Source: a virus
Reading direction: 5' to 3' (one strand)
Virus record (IMG/VR): IMGVR_UViG_3300003691_000019
Coordinates: 1-42,522 of that record
DNA: 42,522 nucleotides
The notes below the pieces were generated by a model. The model saw nothing but the letters and a program-made list of their open reading frames with translations. It ran no database searches and was not told the DNA's origin. Each line of letters opens with the position of its first letter. The first letter of the stretch is position 1. The position numbers and the translations under genes are program-made. Positions 13,825-20,990 of the stretch are shown here, one piece after another.

Positions 13825-14160
13825 ATGAAAACACTAAAAGAAATAGCAGAACGGGAAGCGGAGAAGCTTTATCCTTTTTTAGAAGAAAGAGGGATGGTTG
13901 AACAGCTTCAAAACGTGAGCTTAGAGGAGTGTAGACAAGCCTACATCGCAGGCCGTTTAAAATCCCCCGACTTAGAAGAGTTTAAGAGGGCTGTAGAAAA
14001 AGAAGCGGAAAAAAGATACCCTTATCAAGAGCAGGGCAAGCCTTTTGTTGGAGAAGGTGTAGATTGGATGAACGATTCAATAAAGGATGAGAGAAAAGCC
14101 TGCATTGATGGCGCTCTCTGGGCCTTTGAATACATAACGAAAACAAGTAATAACAAATAA
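13825..14160 (+). CDS. Hypothetical protein with internal duplication (111 aa)
   Basis: Two halves repeat the same pattern: IAEREAEKLYPFLEE ... EECRQAYIAG (about 7-42) and VEKEAEKRYPYQEQ ... DERKACIDGALWA (about 56-100). Each unit has an E-x-EA-EK-x-YP helix and an ExxxAYIxGA-like helix. The second motif (ACIDGALWA) is common in small phage proteins of unknown function. Likely an internal tandem duplication of a helical module. Confidence 0.65.
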   Translation: MKTLKEIAEREAEKLYPFLEERGMVEQLQNVSLEECRQAYIAGRLKSPDLEEFKRAVEKEAEKRYPYQEQGKPFVGEGVDWMNDSIKDERKACIDGALWAFEYITKTSNNK

Positions 14161-14172
14161 AAATCAAATAAA

Positions 14173-14469
14173 ATGAAAAATCAAATCGGAAAAAAAGTAA
14201 TCGTAAGAGCAGACAGAGCAGGAGTATTCTTTGGAACTCTTACAGCAAAAAAGAAAGATGAGGTTCAATTAAAAAACGCTCGTAAAATCTACTATTGGTC
14301 AGGTGCTAACGCAATTGAAGAAATTGCAAAAAGCGGAATTGACACGGAGAATAGTAAGGTTACGGTTGAGGTTGAGGAAATGGAAGTTATGCAAGTTATT
14401 CAAATCGTACCTTGTACAGAAAAGGCAATTACTAACATTGAAAGCTGTAAGGAATGGACAAGAAAGTAA
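14173..14469 (+). CDS. DUF6948 family protein
   Basis: 98 residues with the family's opening IGKKVIVRADRAGVFFGTL and the following RKIYYWSGANAIEEIAKSG, then QIVPCTEKAITNIESCKEW. The family is widespread in phages and prophages of gut and environmental bacteria; its function is not known. It often neighbours a DUF7666-type gene, as here, with which it overlaps by 16 nt. Confidence 0.78.
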   Translation: MKNQIGKKVIVRADRAGVFFGTLTAKKKDEVQLKNARKIYYWSGANAIEEIAKSGIDTENSKVTVEVEEMEVMQVIQIVPCTEKAITNIESCKEWTRK

Positions 14470-15149
14470 AAGAGTTTTTAAAGGTGGATGCTTATCCTAA
14501 TGGCTATGGCGATGGCTATGGCTCTGGCTATGGCTCTGGCTATGGCTCTGGCGATGGCTCTGGCGATGGCTCTGGCTATGGCTCTGGCTATGGCGATGGC
14601 TCTGGCTATGGCTATGGCTATGGCTATGGCTCTGGCTATGGCTCTGGCTATGGCGATGGCGATGGCTATGGCTTAAAATCTTTAAACGGACTTAAAATTT
14701 ACATAGTTGATGGTATTGAAACTATAATAACGAGCGTTAAAAAGAATGTTGCTAAAGGATTTACGGTAAACAAAGACCTTACATTAAAACCTTGTTTAAT
14801 TGCTAAAGGTGAAAACAAATTTAGCCACGGATCAACATTAAAAGAGGCTGTAAATTCACTTCAAGAAAAGTTGTTGCAGGATTTACCAGTACCGCAAAGG
14901 ATAGCTAAATTCTTAGAGAACTTTAAGCCAAAAAAGAAGTACAAAGCTAAGAAGTATTACAAGTGGCATTTCTTTTTAACTGGCTCTTGTGAGTTTGGCC
15001 GTAGGGATTTTGTAGATCAAAACGGGATAGACTTAGAAAACGACAAATTTACGGTTCAGGAGTTTATTGACAAGGTTCGTAATGCTTTCGGAAGTGATGT
15101 TATTAAGCAGTTAGAGAGTGAATACATAACGAAAGGAGGGGAGGGATGA
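14454..15149 (+). CDS. DUF7666-like protein with Gly-X repeat region
   Basis: 231 residues. After MDKKVKEFLKVDAYPN comes a run of 28 Gly-X dipeptides (X = Tyr, Ser or Asp; about residues 17-72), then a conserved body: LKIYIVDGIETIITSVKKNV, KGFTVNKDLTLKPCLIAKG, FSHGSTLKEAVNSLQEKL and a C-terminal WHFFLTGSCEFGRRDFV ... DLENDKFTVQEFI. The body matches a phage family of unknown function (DUF7666-type), in which a Gly-rich repeat near the N-terminus is usual. Overlaps the neighbours on both sides. Confidence 0.72.
   Translation: MDKKVKEFLKVDAYPNGYGDGYGSGYGSGYGSGDGSGDGSGYGSGYGDGSGYGYGYGYGSGYGSGYGDGDGYGLKSLNGLKIYIVDGIETIITSVKKNVAKGFTVNKDLTLKPCLIAKGENKFSHGSTLKEAVNSLQEKLLQDLPVPQRIAKFLENFKPKKKYKAKKYYKWHFFLTGSCEFGRRDFVDQNGIDLENDKFTVQEFIDKVRNAFGSDVIKQLESEYITKGGEG
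14502..14669 (+). repeat. 6-bp coding microsatellite, GGC-(TAT/TCT/GAT)x28
   Basis: Twenty-eight hexamers alternate GGC with TAT, TCT or GAT. Glycine is always GGC although the phage is AT-rich, so the tract grew by slippage or unequal exchange. The unit is a multiple of three, so length changes keep the frame and the variable codons differ mostly by single bases. Confidence 0.9.
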
Positions 15150-15571
15150 AAGACAGAATATACACATCAAAGCCAGTAGATAAAACAGCAAGATTAGTAA
15201 CGGGAGAACAGCCTGATGACGATGTTAAAAGAGATTTTTATCACGGCCAACACTATCTAAGCAAAGACAAACCACCTACTATTCCTTGGATTGGGCCTAG
15301 AAAGCTTGATTTAACTGGTAAACTTTTTGCAGGTGGTAGAATGATTGTTATAGGGCTTTTTGTTAAACAATCTAATTGTAAAAGCGAGAGTTCAAGATGG
15401 CTTGTGCAATGTAAGTGCGGTTATTATACTGTCAGAAAAGGGAAAACGATAAGAAAAAACATCGATGGAGGTAAGAAGGATTGCTGTCAAGTTTGTAAAA
15501 GTGCAGAAACTAGAAGAAGAAGTGCGGAATACTTTGCTAATGAAGAATTAAAAACCAATAAACCCAACTGA
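15146..15571 (+). CDS. Putative zinc-binding protein (141 aa)
   Basis: 141 residues. The second half contains CKCGYYTVRKGKTIRKN, CCQVC and SAETRRRSAEYF, a CxC...CCxxC cluster with a basic loop, like small phage proteins that bind zinc and perhaps DNA. A Pro-rich linker, KDKPPTIPWIGPRKLDLTG, precedes a short beta section (MIVIGLFVKQ). No defined family; likely nucleic-acid binding by the basic zinc loop. Confidence 0.6.
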   Translation: MKDRIYTSKPVDKTARLVTGEQPDDDVKRDFYHGQHYLSKDKPPTIPWIGPRKLDLTGKLFAGGRMIVIGLFVKQSNCKSESSRWLVQCKCGYYTVRKGKTIRKNIDGGKKDCCQVCKSAETRRRSAEYFANEELKTNKPN

Positions 15572-15572
15572 A

Positions 15573-15761
15573 ATGGAAAAGAAAAAAAATAATATTATAG
15601 TTGTGCAAGGCTCTGTGCCACAGTTTGAAGAATATTTAAACACAGCCAACAAAAAAGGTTATGTGCCTTATGGGGCAATGACTTCCGTTGTGATACAAGA
15701 CGAAATAGTCCACACACAAATAATGATTGACTATACTTATAAACAAGTCAATAGAGTTTAA
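15573..15761 (+). CDS. DUF1737-like small protein (62 aa)
   Basis: 62 residues: NNIIVVQGSVPQFEEYLNTANKKGYVPYG..TSVVIQDEIVHTQIM. The order strand (VVQG), helix (FEEYLNTANKKGY), strand (GAMTSV) and strand (HTQIMID) is that of the DUF1737/DUF4177 fold. Function unknown. Confidence 0.55.
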   Translation: MEKKKNNIIVVQGSVPQFEEYLNTANKKGYVPYGAMTSVVIQDEIVHTQIMIDYTYKQVNRV

Positions 15762-15793
15762 CCCCCACCAAATAACAACTAAAAACGATTGAA

Positions 15794-16093
15794 ATGGAAG
15801 GATTGAAAAAAGGTGACTATGTTTTAGCTACAAAGTACAAAGACGGGCACGGGAAAGACCAGTTTTGCGTAGGCTTTTTTAGGGATATGACGTGGCACGG
15901 AAGGTATAATATTGTAGATGACACAGGGTGTTTATTTAGACATAATGGATTTAGACGGGCTGAAAAAATAAGTGCAGAAGAAGGTGCTTTAGTGGTAGAG
16001 AACGCAAAGGAAATTGAAGAAAAAGGATATGGCGTTTGGGATTTTATAAAAGGAAATGTATTTGAGTTATACCCCAAGCAACAGGGCGAATAG
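15794..16093 (+). CDS. Hypothetical phage protein (99 aa)
   Basis: 99 residues starting GLKKGDYVLATKYKDGHGKD, then FCVGFFRDMTWHGRYNIVDD and LFRHNGFRRAEKISAEEG. The GDYVLATKW.DG....CVGFF...RY.VVD..G..FR.NGFRR pattern belongs to a family found in many phages without assigned function. Beta-rich N-terminus and helical C-terminus. Confidence 0.65.
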   Translation: MEGLKKGDYVLATKYKDGHGKDQFCVGFFRDMTWHGRYNIVDDTGCLFRHNGFRRAEKISAEEGALVVENAKEIEEKGYGVWDFIKGNVFELYPKQQGE

Positions 16094-16118
16094 TTGCGGA
16101 AATTAAAAAATAGGAAAG

Positions 16119-16460
16119 ATGGAACAAATACAACAATTATTAGATATTTTAAAAAGTACGCCTGAAATGGCAATTTGGGCTTTAATTATTTACTTCATTT
16201 TTATACTGCTGAAATTAGCTTCATGGGTATATTCCCTGAAAGTTATTTTACAACTTTTTATTAAACGGTATTTTGATTACAAAGAGAATAAAATAACAAA
16301 AGGAAAAGGGGCAGAAATAGCAGCAATGTTTGAAAAGGAAAAAATATCAAACGTTGATTATAGTTTATTGATTGAACTTTTACAATCAGTTAAAGAGAAT
16401 AGTAATTACATACATGAATCAGATTTAAAAAAAGCTATTAAAAAGCTAAAACAAGATTAA
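16119..16460 (+). CDS. Membrane protein with cytoplasmic helical tail (113 aa)
   Basis: One or two hydrophobic stretches, MAIWALIIYFIFILLKLASW (about 17-36) and VILQLFIKRYF (about 42-52), followed by a charged helical tail (AEIAAMFEKEK...LLIELLQSVKEN...LKKAIKKLKQD). Late-early position next to another small membrane peptide suggests host membrane targeting, for example superinfection exclusion, but no family was recognised. Confidence 0.6.
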   Translation: MEQIQQLLDILKSTPEMAIWALIIYFIFILLKLASWVYSLKVILQLFIKRYFDYKENKITKGKGAEIAAMFEKEKISNVDYSLLIELLQSVKENSNYIHESDLKKAIKKLKQD

Positions 16461-16477
16461 CCGAAAAAATTAGAGAG

Positions 16478-16555
16478 ATGGAAGGAATAACAGTACCAAT
16501 ATTAACACTAGCTCTGATTGTAGTTGTTTGTGTAATCGGAGTGAGCACAAAGTAA
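16478..16555 (+). CDS. Single-helix membrane micropeptide (25 aa)
   Basis: 25 codons: MEGITVPILTLALIVVVCVIG and STK, a nearly pure membrane helix. It ends the early/middle gene run and directly precedes the gene-free control region. The short length makes it uncertain, but it is one of three similar peptides here. Confidence 0.42.
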   Translation: MEGITVPILTLALIVVVCVIGVSTK

Positions 16556-16834
16556 TTACGTTTACTCTGTAACACATTTTGACATAAATAATGTTGGTTT
16601 TGTAACACATTTTAATGTTTATTGATGCAGTAAATGACACCAAAAAAGCACAAAACAAGCCAAAAGAACATTATTGTGTTGATTTAGTGATAATTCGCAA
16701 TTCGCGAACCACGAATACATAATAACCGCACAACAGCAAAACATAATATAATGCCAGACAGATGATATACCCCGAAACAGTACTCACTTTTTTTATCATC
16801 TTGGGCCTTTTCAAAGACCTTAAAAAATAATTTA
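16556..16834 (+). promoter_or_regulatory. Gene-free control region before the packaging genes
   Basis: About 280 nt without a credible frame, followed by the promoter box at 16835. It contains two copies of TGTAACACATTTT (16568-16580 and 16601-16613) 33 nt apart, and a 24-bp dyad at 16693-16716: ATTCG-CAA-TTCG and CGAA-CCA-CGAAT, centred on the palindrome TTCGCGAA, with 18 of 24 positions symmetric. These look like protein-binding sites between early/middle and late genes; a packaging start site is also possible because the terminase genes follow. Confidence 0.55.
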
Positions 16835-16842
16835 TACCTTTA
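16835..16842 (+). promoter_or_regulatory. -7-like box before the packaging genes
   Basis: TACCTTTA (followed by G) fits TAnnTTT[G/A]. TTTTC at 16808-16812 could act as a weak -33 element at a spacing of 22. It lies 18 nt before the GTG at 16861 and would start the packaging transcript. Confidence 0.35.
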
Positions 16843-16860
16843 GTGCATTGACTATCAGTA

Positions 16861-18078
16861 GTGAATAAGTATCAACAGCACATCGAAGAAGCAATTGAGT
16901 TCTACAACGAGGGGTATTCTCAACGGCAAATCTGTAAGCTTCTTACTCAGAAACACGGCTCTGTTTTCGATCAATCTCACTTATCGAAAGCATTAAAAAA
17001 ACATCCGCAATACAGGCCAAGGACATTTACTCCTGGAGACAATACGAGCAATAGAAAACCAATGCCCGAATGGTATGTTGAAGATCAGATTGAAAAGCAG
17101 ATTGAACAGAATGGGCTATCTATTCCAGATCAAGTAAACTGGAAACACGCTTGGCTAAAAGATAAAAATGGGGCTAGTATATTCATTAAGAATAACTCTG
17201 AGGTAATTGGATTCGATCAGATGCGAGAGGATTTAATGCTCGATATGAAGGAGTACAGCCCTAAGTTCACTCCGATTAAAAGAAAGGTTGTTAATGATCC
17301 GCATTTATTAGTGATTGACCCTGCGGATTTACACATAGGGAAGCTGGCAGACCCATACGATACTAGAGATACTTATAACCATGATATTGCAATAGAAAGA
17401 GCTTTAGAGGGAGTGGATGGTATATTGCAAAAAGCAAGTGGATTTCCTATTGAGAAGATATTATTTGTAGTCGGCTCAGATGTTCTTCATGTAGATTCTA
17501 AGAGCAACACCACGACAAGCGGAACACCTCAAGATGTTTCTCAAAAGTGGTACAGGAGTTATTTAATGGCTAGGGATTTATACATAAGAATTGTAGAAAC
17601 ATTAATGCTAGTAGCAGATGTTCATATACAATACAATCCAGATAACCATGCTTATCATAGTGGATTTATGCTAGTAGATTCGCTATACTGTTGGTTTAGA
17701 AATTCTAAAAATATAACTTGGAATATTGACATGAACCACCGTAAATATTACAAATACGGGAACAGCCTTATAGGAACATCTCATGGAGACTCTGGTAAGA
17801 TGGATCAACTACCTTTAGCAATGTCTTTAGAAGCTAAAGATTACTGGGCGCAATGCAAATACTATTACTGGTATTTAGAACACATACACCACAGACAGTA
17901 TTATAAGTTTATGGCTGGAAAAGACACGCAGGGAGTAAGTATTGAGTTTTTACGGTCTGCTTCTGGAACTGATAGCTGGCACGCTCAGAACATCTATACA
18001 AACAACTTCAAAGCAATAGAAGCTTTTATCCACCATAAAGAAAACGGCCAAATAGCAAAGTTTACCCATTTATTTTAA
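16861..18078 (+). CDS. HTH-metallophosphoesterase fusion
   Basis: 405 residues with a GTG start. The first ~50 residues (HIEEAIEFYNEGYSQRQICKLL...FDQSHLSKAL) form a helix-turn-helix. From about 148 a calcineurin-like phosphoesterase follows with all metal-binding steps visible: DLH (156-158), GSD (206-208), the NH pair in DNHAYH (262-263), SHGD (307-310) and EHIHH (340-344), where the last replaces the usual GHxH. Enzymes of this type include DNA nucleases and phosphodiesterases. As the first gene of the packaging block it may process DNA ends or act in recombination; substrate unknown. Confidence 0.72.
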   Translation: MNKYQQHIEEAIEFYNEGYSQRQICKLLTQKHGSVFDQSHLSKALKKHPQYRPRTFTPGDNTSNRKPMPEWYVEDQIEKQIEQNGLSIPDQVNWKHAWLKDKNGASIFIKNNSEVIGFDQMREDLMLDMKEYSPKFTPIKRKVVNDPHLLVIDPADLHIGKLADPYDTRDTYNHDIAIERALEGVDGILQKASGFPIEKILFVVGSDVLHVDSKSNTTTSGTPQDVSQKWYRSYLMARDLYIRIVETLMLVADVHIQYNPDNHAYHSGFMLVDSLYCWFRNSKNITWNIDMNHRKYYKYGNSLIGTSHGDSGKMDQLPLAMSLEAKDYWAQCKYYYWYLEHIHHRQYYKFMAGKDTQGVSIEFLRSASGTDSWHAQNIYTNNFKAIEAFIHHKENGQIAKFTHLF

Positions 18079-18082
18079 TTCG

Positions 18083-18090
18083 TATCTTTA
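18083..18090 (+). promoter_or_regulatory. -7-like box four nt before a start codon
   Basis: TATCTTTA ends 4 nt before the ATG at 18095; TTTA ending at 18064 gives a near-consensus -33 with 18-nt spacing. Suggests a leaderless transcript of the membrane gene. Confidence 0.4.
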
Positions 18091-18094
18091 CGCC

Positions 18095-18454
18095 ATGACC
18101 ACCGAAGGACTAAAACAGGTTAAAATGTGGGTGATTGGCGTAGCTGGTCTTGCAGGATCAATTACAGCATTATACAACTTCCACCTCAACATGATGGAAA
18201 ACATCAAAGAGTTCGTGCATAAAGAATCAGCACCAATAGCGCATAAAGTCGCTTTGAGAGAGATTAAAGCTACTGTTGATAGTATCTACTCGGTTAGAGA
18301 AAATACAATCCATGTAGGGCTTAGATACGATCCAGAAGCAAAGAAAGTAAGATACACGCATACCAACGGGGCAATGTATAGAGCCTTTTACGATTCTGCT
18401 CAGGATAAGTGGTATTTCATTAATGATAATAACATTCCAGAGTGGTGTAAATAA
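18095..18454 (+). CDS. Hypothetical membrane-anchored protein (119 aa)
   Basis: One N-terminal membrane helix, VKMWVIGVAGLAGSITALYNF (about 9-29), followed by a soluble part with a helix (KVALREIKATVDSIYS) and a beta-rich end (IHVGLRYDP ... WYFINDNNIPEWCK). The helix is preceded by Lys residues, suggesting that the soluble part lies outside the cytoplasm. No family recognised; lies within packaging genes. Confidence 0.55.
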   Translation: MTTEGLKQVKMWVIGVAGLAGSITALYNFHLNMMENIKEFVHKESAPIAHKVALREIKATVDSIYSVRENTIHVGLRYDPEAKKVRYTHTNGAMYRAFYDSAQDKWYFINDNNIPEWCK

Positions 18455-18461
18455 AATTGCG

Positions 18462-18469
18462 TACATTTA
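18462..18469 (+). promoter_or_regulatory. -7-like box before the ParB-like gene
   Basis: TACATTTA, 20 nt before the ATG at 18490, without a clear -33 element. Weak on its own, listed because it shares the TAnnTTTA form with boxes at 16835, 18083 and 20980. Confidence 0.25.
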
Positions 18470-18489
18470 AGTATTCATAAAAGGGTAGT

Positions 18490-18993
18490 ATGAACTTAGA
18501 AAAAGTCAAAATAGGGGAAATTAAACCAAATCCAAATAACCCCAGATTAATAAAAGATACAAAGTTTAACCAGCTTGTAAAGTCTATTAAGGACTTTCCA
18601 GACATGATGAAGATTCGCCCAATAGTGGTGAACCAAGAGGGCATTATATTAGCTGGTAACATGAGATACCACGCTTGTAAACATTTGAAGAAAAAAACCG
18701 TAGAAGTATTACGAGTTGATTTGAATGATGAAAGACAGCGTGAGTTTTTGGTGAAAGATAACAACAATTTTGGCGAATGGAACTGGGATGACATTGCTAA
18801 CGAATGGAACACAGCAGAGCTAGTAGAATGGGGCATGGATATTCCTTCTTTTGATATTCCAGAGCCACAAGAAAAGCAAAAGGATATAACTTTCAAGCTA
18901 ACCATATCACCAGACTACTCAGATATTGAACATGAAGTAAGAGCAGAGCTGGAAGAAATGAAAGGGAAGTATAACGGTTTAACTGTGAAGTAA
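18490..18993 (+). CDS. ParB-like nuclease-domain protein
   Basis: 167 residues. The ParB/sulfiredoxin fold is evident from VKIGEIKPNPNNPRLIKD, a helix LVKSIKDFPDM, then RPIVVNQEGIILAGNMRYHACKHL, where GNMRYHA corresponds to the GERR box of ParB. The C-terminal part (EWNWDDIANEWNTAELVEWGM) is the form typical of phage ParB-like proteins next to terminase genes. Some such proteins cut DNA; a partition role is not implied. Ends with a 1-nt overlap onto the small terminase gene. Confidence 0.82.
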   Translation: MNLEKVKIGEIKPNPNNPRLIKDTKFNQLVKSIKDFPDMMKIRPIVVNQEGIILAGNMRYHACKHLKKKTVEVLRVDLNDERQREFLVKDNNNFGEWNWDDIANEWNTAELVEWGMDIPSFDIPEPQEKQKDITFKLTISPDYSDIEHEVRAELEEMKGKYNGLTVK

Positions 18994-19367
18994 TGGCAAG
19001 AAGCAAGAAAGATAATAAAGAGAGGTACGAAAAAGAAATACTAGAAACGATCAAGAAATACAACATACTTGATATAGTGTCTATTTTTGCTTTTTATAAG
19101 GGGTGCTGTAGGTCCACCTTTTACAATTACGGCTTGGACAGATTGGACAGTATTAAAAACGCTATTGATGATAATAAGGTTATTACTAGGCATAGTTTAA
19201 AAGGAAAATGGGCTAATTCAGATAACGCAACGCTTCAACTAGCCTTGTTTAAGTTGATTTGTTCAGAAGAAGAAAGAGATGCCTTGTCTATGCAGAAGGT
19301 AGATCACACTAGCAAGGGCGAAAAAATAAACATTCCTATTTCAGCTTGGAAGAAAGAAGATGAGTAA
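18993..19367 (+). CDS. terS: Terminase small subunit (putative)
   Basis: 124 residues directly upstream of, and overlapping by one base, the large terminase. The N-terminal helices (ERYEKEILETIKKYNILDIVSIFAFY..CCRSTFYNYG) can form a helix-turn-helix; the later KGKWANSDNATLQLALFKLICSEEERDAL is the part most typical of Bacteroidota-phage small terminases. It would recognise the packaging site and regulate the large subunit. Assignment rests on position and fold pattern. Confidence 0.72.
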   Translation: MARSKKDNKERYEKEILETIKKYNILDIVSIFAFYKGCCRSTFYNYGLDRLDSIKNAIDDNKVITRHSLKGKWANSDNATLQLALFKLICSEEERDALSMQKVDHTSKGEKINIPISAWKKEDE

Positions 19368-20578
19368 TGGTTACTCTTATTCCAAAGTTCAAACCAATGT
19401 ACTCAGATGGCTATCGGTACTGCCTTTGTACTGGTGGTCGAGGTAGTTCTAAATCCTTCCACGTTTCGGACTTCTTATTAAAGCTAACATACGAGCAAGG
19501 CCATGTAATACTGTTCACTCGTTACACTTTAACCTCAGCACATTTATCTATTATTCCAGAGTTCATTGAAAAGATAGAGCTGTATGGAGTAGAGGACAGC
19601 TTTGAGGTAACAAAGACTGAGATAGTAAACAAGCACACAGGAAGCAAGATAATATTCAAAGGGATTAGGACCAGCTCTGGAAACCAGACCGCAGCCCTAA
19701 AGTCTATTCAAGGTGTTACAACCTTTGTGCTAGATGAAGCAGAGGAATTGGTGGATGAAGAAATATTCGATAAGATCAACGAATCTGTAAGGAAGAAAGG
19801 AGTACAAAACAGAGTGATAATTGTGTTGAACCCTACTACTAAAGAGCATTGGATTTATAAGCGGTTTTTTGAGGATAAGATGGTAACTCCTGGAGAATGT
19901 ACCAAGCAAGACGATACTGTTTACATCCACACTACTTACTTAGATAACCTTCAAAACCTTTCGGAATCGTTTATAAAGGGTTTTAAAAGGCTAGAACAGG
20001 AGAACCCAAAGAAGTACGCTCATAGGGTAATGGGTGGATGGCTAGAGAAAGCAGATGGAGTTGTATTTGAAAATTGGTCTATTGGTAAGTTTGAAGAAGT
20101 CGGCCAAGTGATCTATGGGCAAGATTACGGTTATTCTCCAGACCCTACCACATTGATTAAGGTAAGCATTGACAAGCGCAGGAAGAAGATATTTATCAAA
20201 GAGTGCTTTGTAGAAAATAACCTTAGTACAGATGAGATAATAAGGCGTAATAAAGAGCATTGTGGCAAAGGGTTAATAATTGGTGATAGTGCAGAGCCTA
20301 GATTGATAAATGACATTAGAAAGCAAGGTGTTAATATCATTCCATGTACTAAAGGGGCTGGAAGTATTATAGCTGGAATAAACATAATGCTAGAGTACGA
20401 GCTTATTGTTGATCCAGATAGCAGAAATGTAGTGAAGGAATTAAACAACTATATCTACTCAGATAAGAAAAGCCAACTGGTTATTGATGACTATAATCAT
20501 ACGATTGATGCAGTTAGGTATAGCGTTTACCATCAATTAAGGAATCCGCATAGAGTTGGCCTTAGACAAAAAAACTAA
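19367..20578 (+). CDS. terL: Terminase large subunit
   Basis: 403 residues of the Terminase_3/XtmB type. Walker A is CTGGRGSSKS (21-30), Walker B TTFVLDEAEEL about 100 residues later, followed by the coupling motif region NPTTKEHW. The C-terminal RNase H-like nuclease shows YGQDYGYSPDPTTL, IIGDSAEP and a terminal HTIDAVRYSVYHQL supplying the acidic residues. It powers DNA translocation into the prohead and cuts the concatemer. Length is normal, and no intron or intein is present. Confidence 0.92.
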   Translation: MVTLIPKFKPMYSDGYRYCLCTGGRGSSKSFHVSDFLLKLTYEQGHVILFTRYTLTSAHLSIIPEFIEKIELYGVEDSFEVTKTEIVNKHTGSKIIFKGIRTSSGNQTAALKSIQGVTTFVLDEAEELVDEEIFDKINESVRKKGVQNRVIIVLNPTTKEHWIYKRFFEDKMVTPGECTKQDDTVYIHTTYLDNLQNLSESFIKGFKRLEQENPKKYAHRVMGGWLEKADGVVFENWSIGKFEEVGQVIYGQDYGYSPDPTTLIKVSIDKRRKKIFIKECFVENNLSTDEIIRRNKEHCGKGLIIGDSAEPRLINDIRKQGVNIIPCTKGAGSIIAGINIMLEYELIVDPDSRNVVKELNNYIYSDKKSQLVIDDYNHTIDAVRYSVYHQLRNPHRVGLRQKN

Positions 20579-20641
20579 CAATTGTTTTGGTGGTATAGAT
20601 ATAAAAATGTAGTTTTGATAAGAATCTAAAATCAATTAATT

Positions 20642-20836
20642 ATGGAGCACGACAACTCAAACACATTCGTATTATTTACGAACAACAAAAAGGAAACAGA
20701 CAAGCATCCAGATTACACAGGTAAAGTAATCTTGGAAGATGGAAAAGAATTAAGGTTGGCAGCTTGGCTCAGAGAGAGCAAAAGCGGAACTAAGTTTATC
20801 TCAGGGAAGGTAAGTGAGTTCCTGGAAAAGAAATAG
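20642..20836 (+). CDS. DUF736-like small protein (64 aa)
   Basis: 64 residues: SNTFVLFTNNKKETDKHPDYTGKV, then ELRLAAWLRESKSGTKFISGKV. The order F.N.KKE..KHPDYTG.....GKE.RLAAW..ESKSG.KF is that of DUF736-like small phage/plasmid proteins with a likely single OB- or SH3-like beta barrel. Function unknown. The 63-nt gap before it holds no other feature. Confidence 0.65.
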   Translation: MEHDNSNTFVLFTNNKKETDKHPDYTGKVILEDGKELRLAAWLRESKSGTKFISGKVSEFLEKK

Positions 20837-20858
20837 CAACCAGAAAGCACTACGAGCG

Positions 20859-20977
20859 CAGATCAAAGTGATTTGCCCTTCTAGTAAGTCGTTCTTTTAA
20901 CTAGCGGAAGAGAAAAACGCTAGGGTTTAAATTGGTAAGAAGGGTCAGGATAGGTGAAAGTTTCTTGGCCCTTTTTT
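20859..20977 (+). ncRNA. Structured intergenic RNA ending in a terminator
   Basis: Between the stop at 20836 and the next start at 20991 are three hairpins: CAGATCA/TGATTTG with triloop AAG (20859-20875), CTAGCG/CGCTAG (20901-20906 with 20918-20923) and the terminator at 20940. CCCTTCT (20876-20882) is also exactly complementary to AGAAGGG (20938-20944), the left side of the terminator, so a competing anti-terminator pairing is possible. It could be a small RNA or a controlled 3' end. Confidence 0.4.
20940..20977 (+). terminator. Intrinsic terminator after the DUF736-like gene
   Basis: AAGGGTCAGG (20940-20949) pairs with CTTGGCCCTT (20964-20973), ten pairs with two G.U, around a 14-nt loop, and the T tract 20972-20977 follows. 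It should end the packaging transcript. Confidence 0.75.
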
Positions 20978-20979
20978 AT

Positions 20980-20987
20980 TACCTTTA
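20980..20987 (+). promoter_or_regulatory. -7-like box three nt before a start codon
   Basis: TACCTTTA sits right after the terminator T tract and ends 3 nt before the ATG at 20991. Geometry like 10365, 12826 and 18083. The -33 region overlaps the terminator. Confidence 0.33.
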
Positions 20988-20990
20988 AGC

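Noticed and set aside
14502-14669. CRISPR-like repeat array
   Set aside because: Six-base coding microsatellite inside a gene, with no spacers.
14488-14676. Frame of alternating Met-Ala/Leu-Ala residues
   Set aside because: It is the +1 reading of the GGC-TAT/TCT/GAT repeat, not a gene.
18026-18034. DnaA box TTATCCACC
   Set aside because: Single site with one mismatch to TTATCCACA, inside a coding sequence; no cluster or AT-rich unwinding region.
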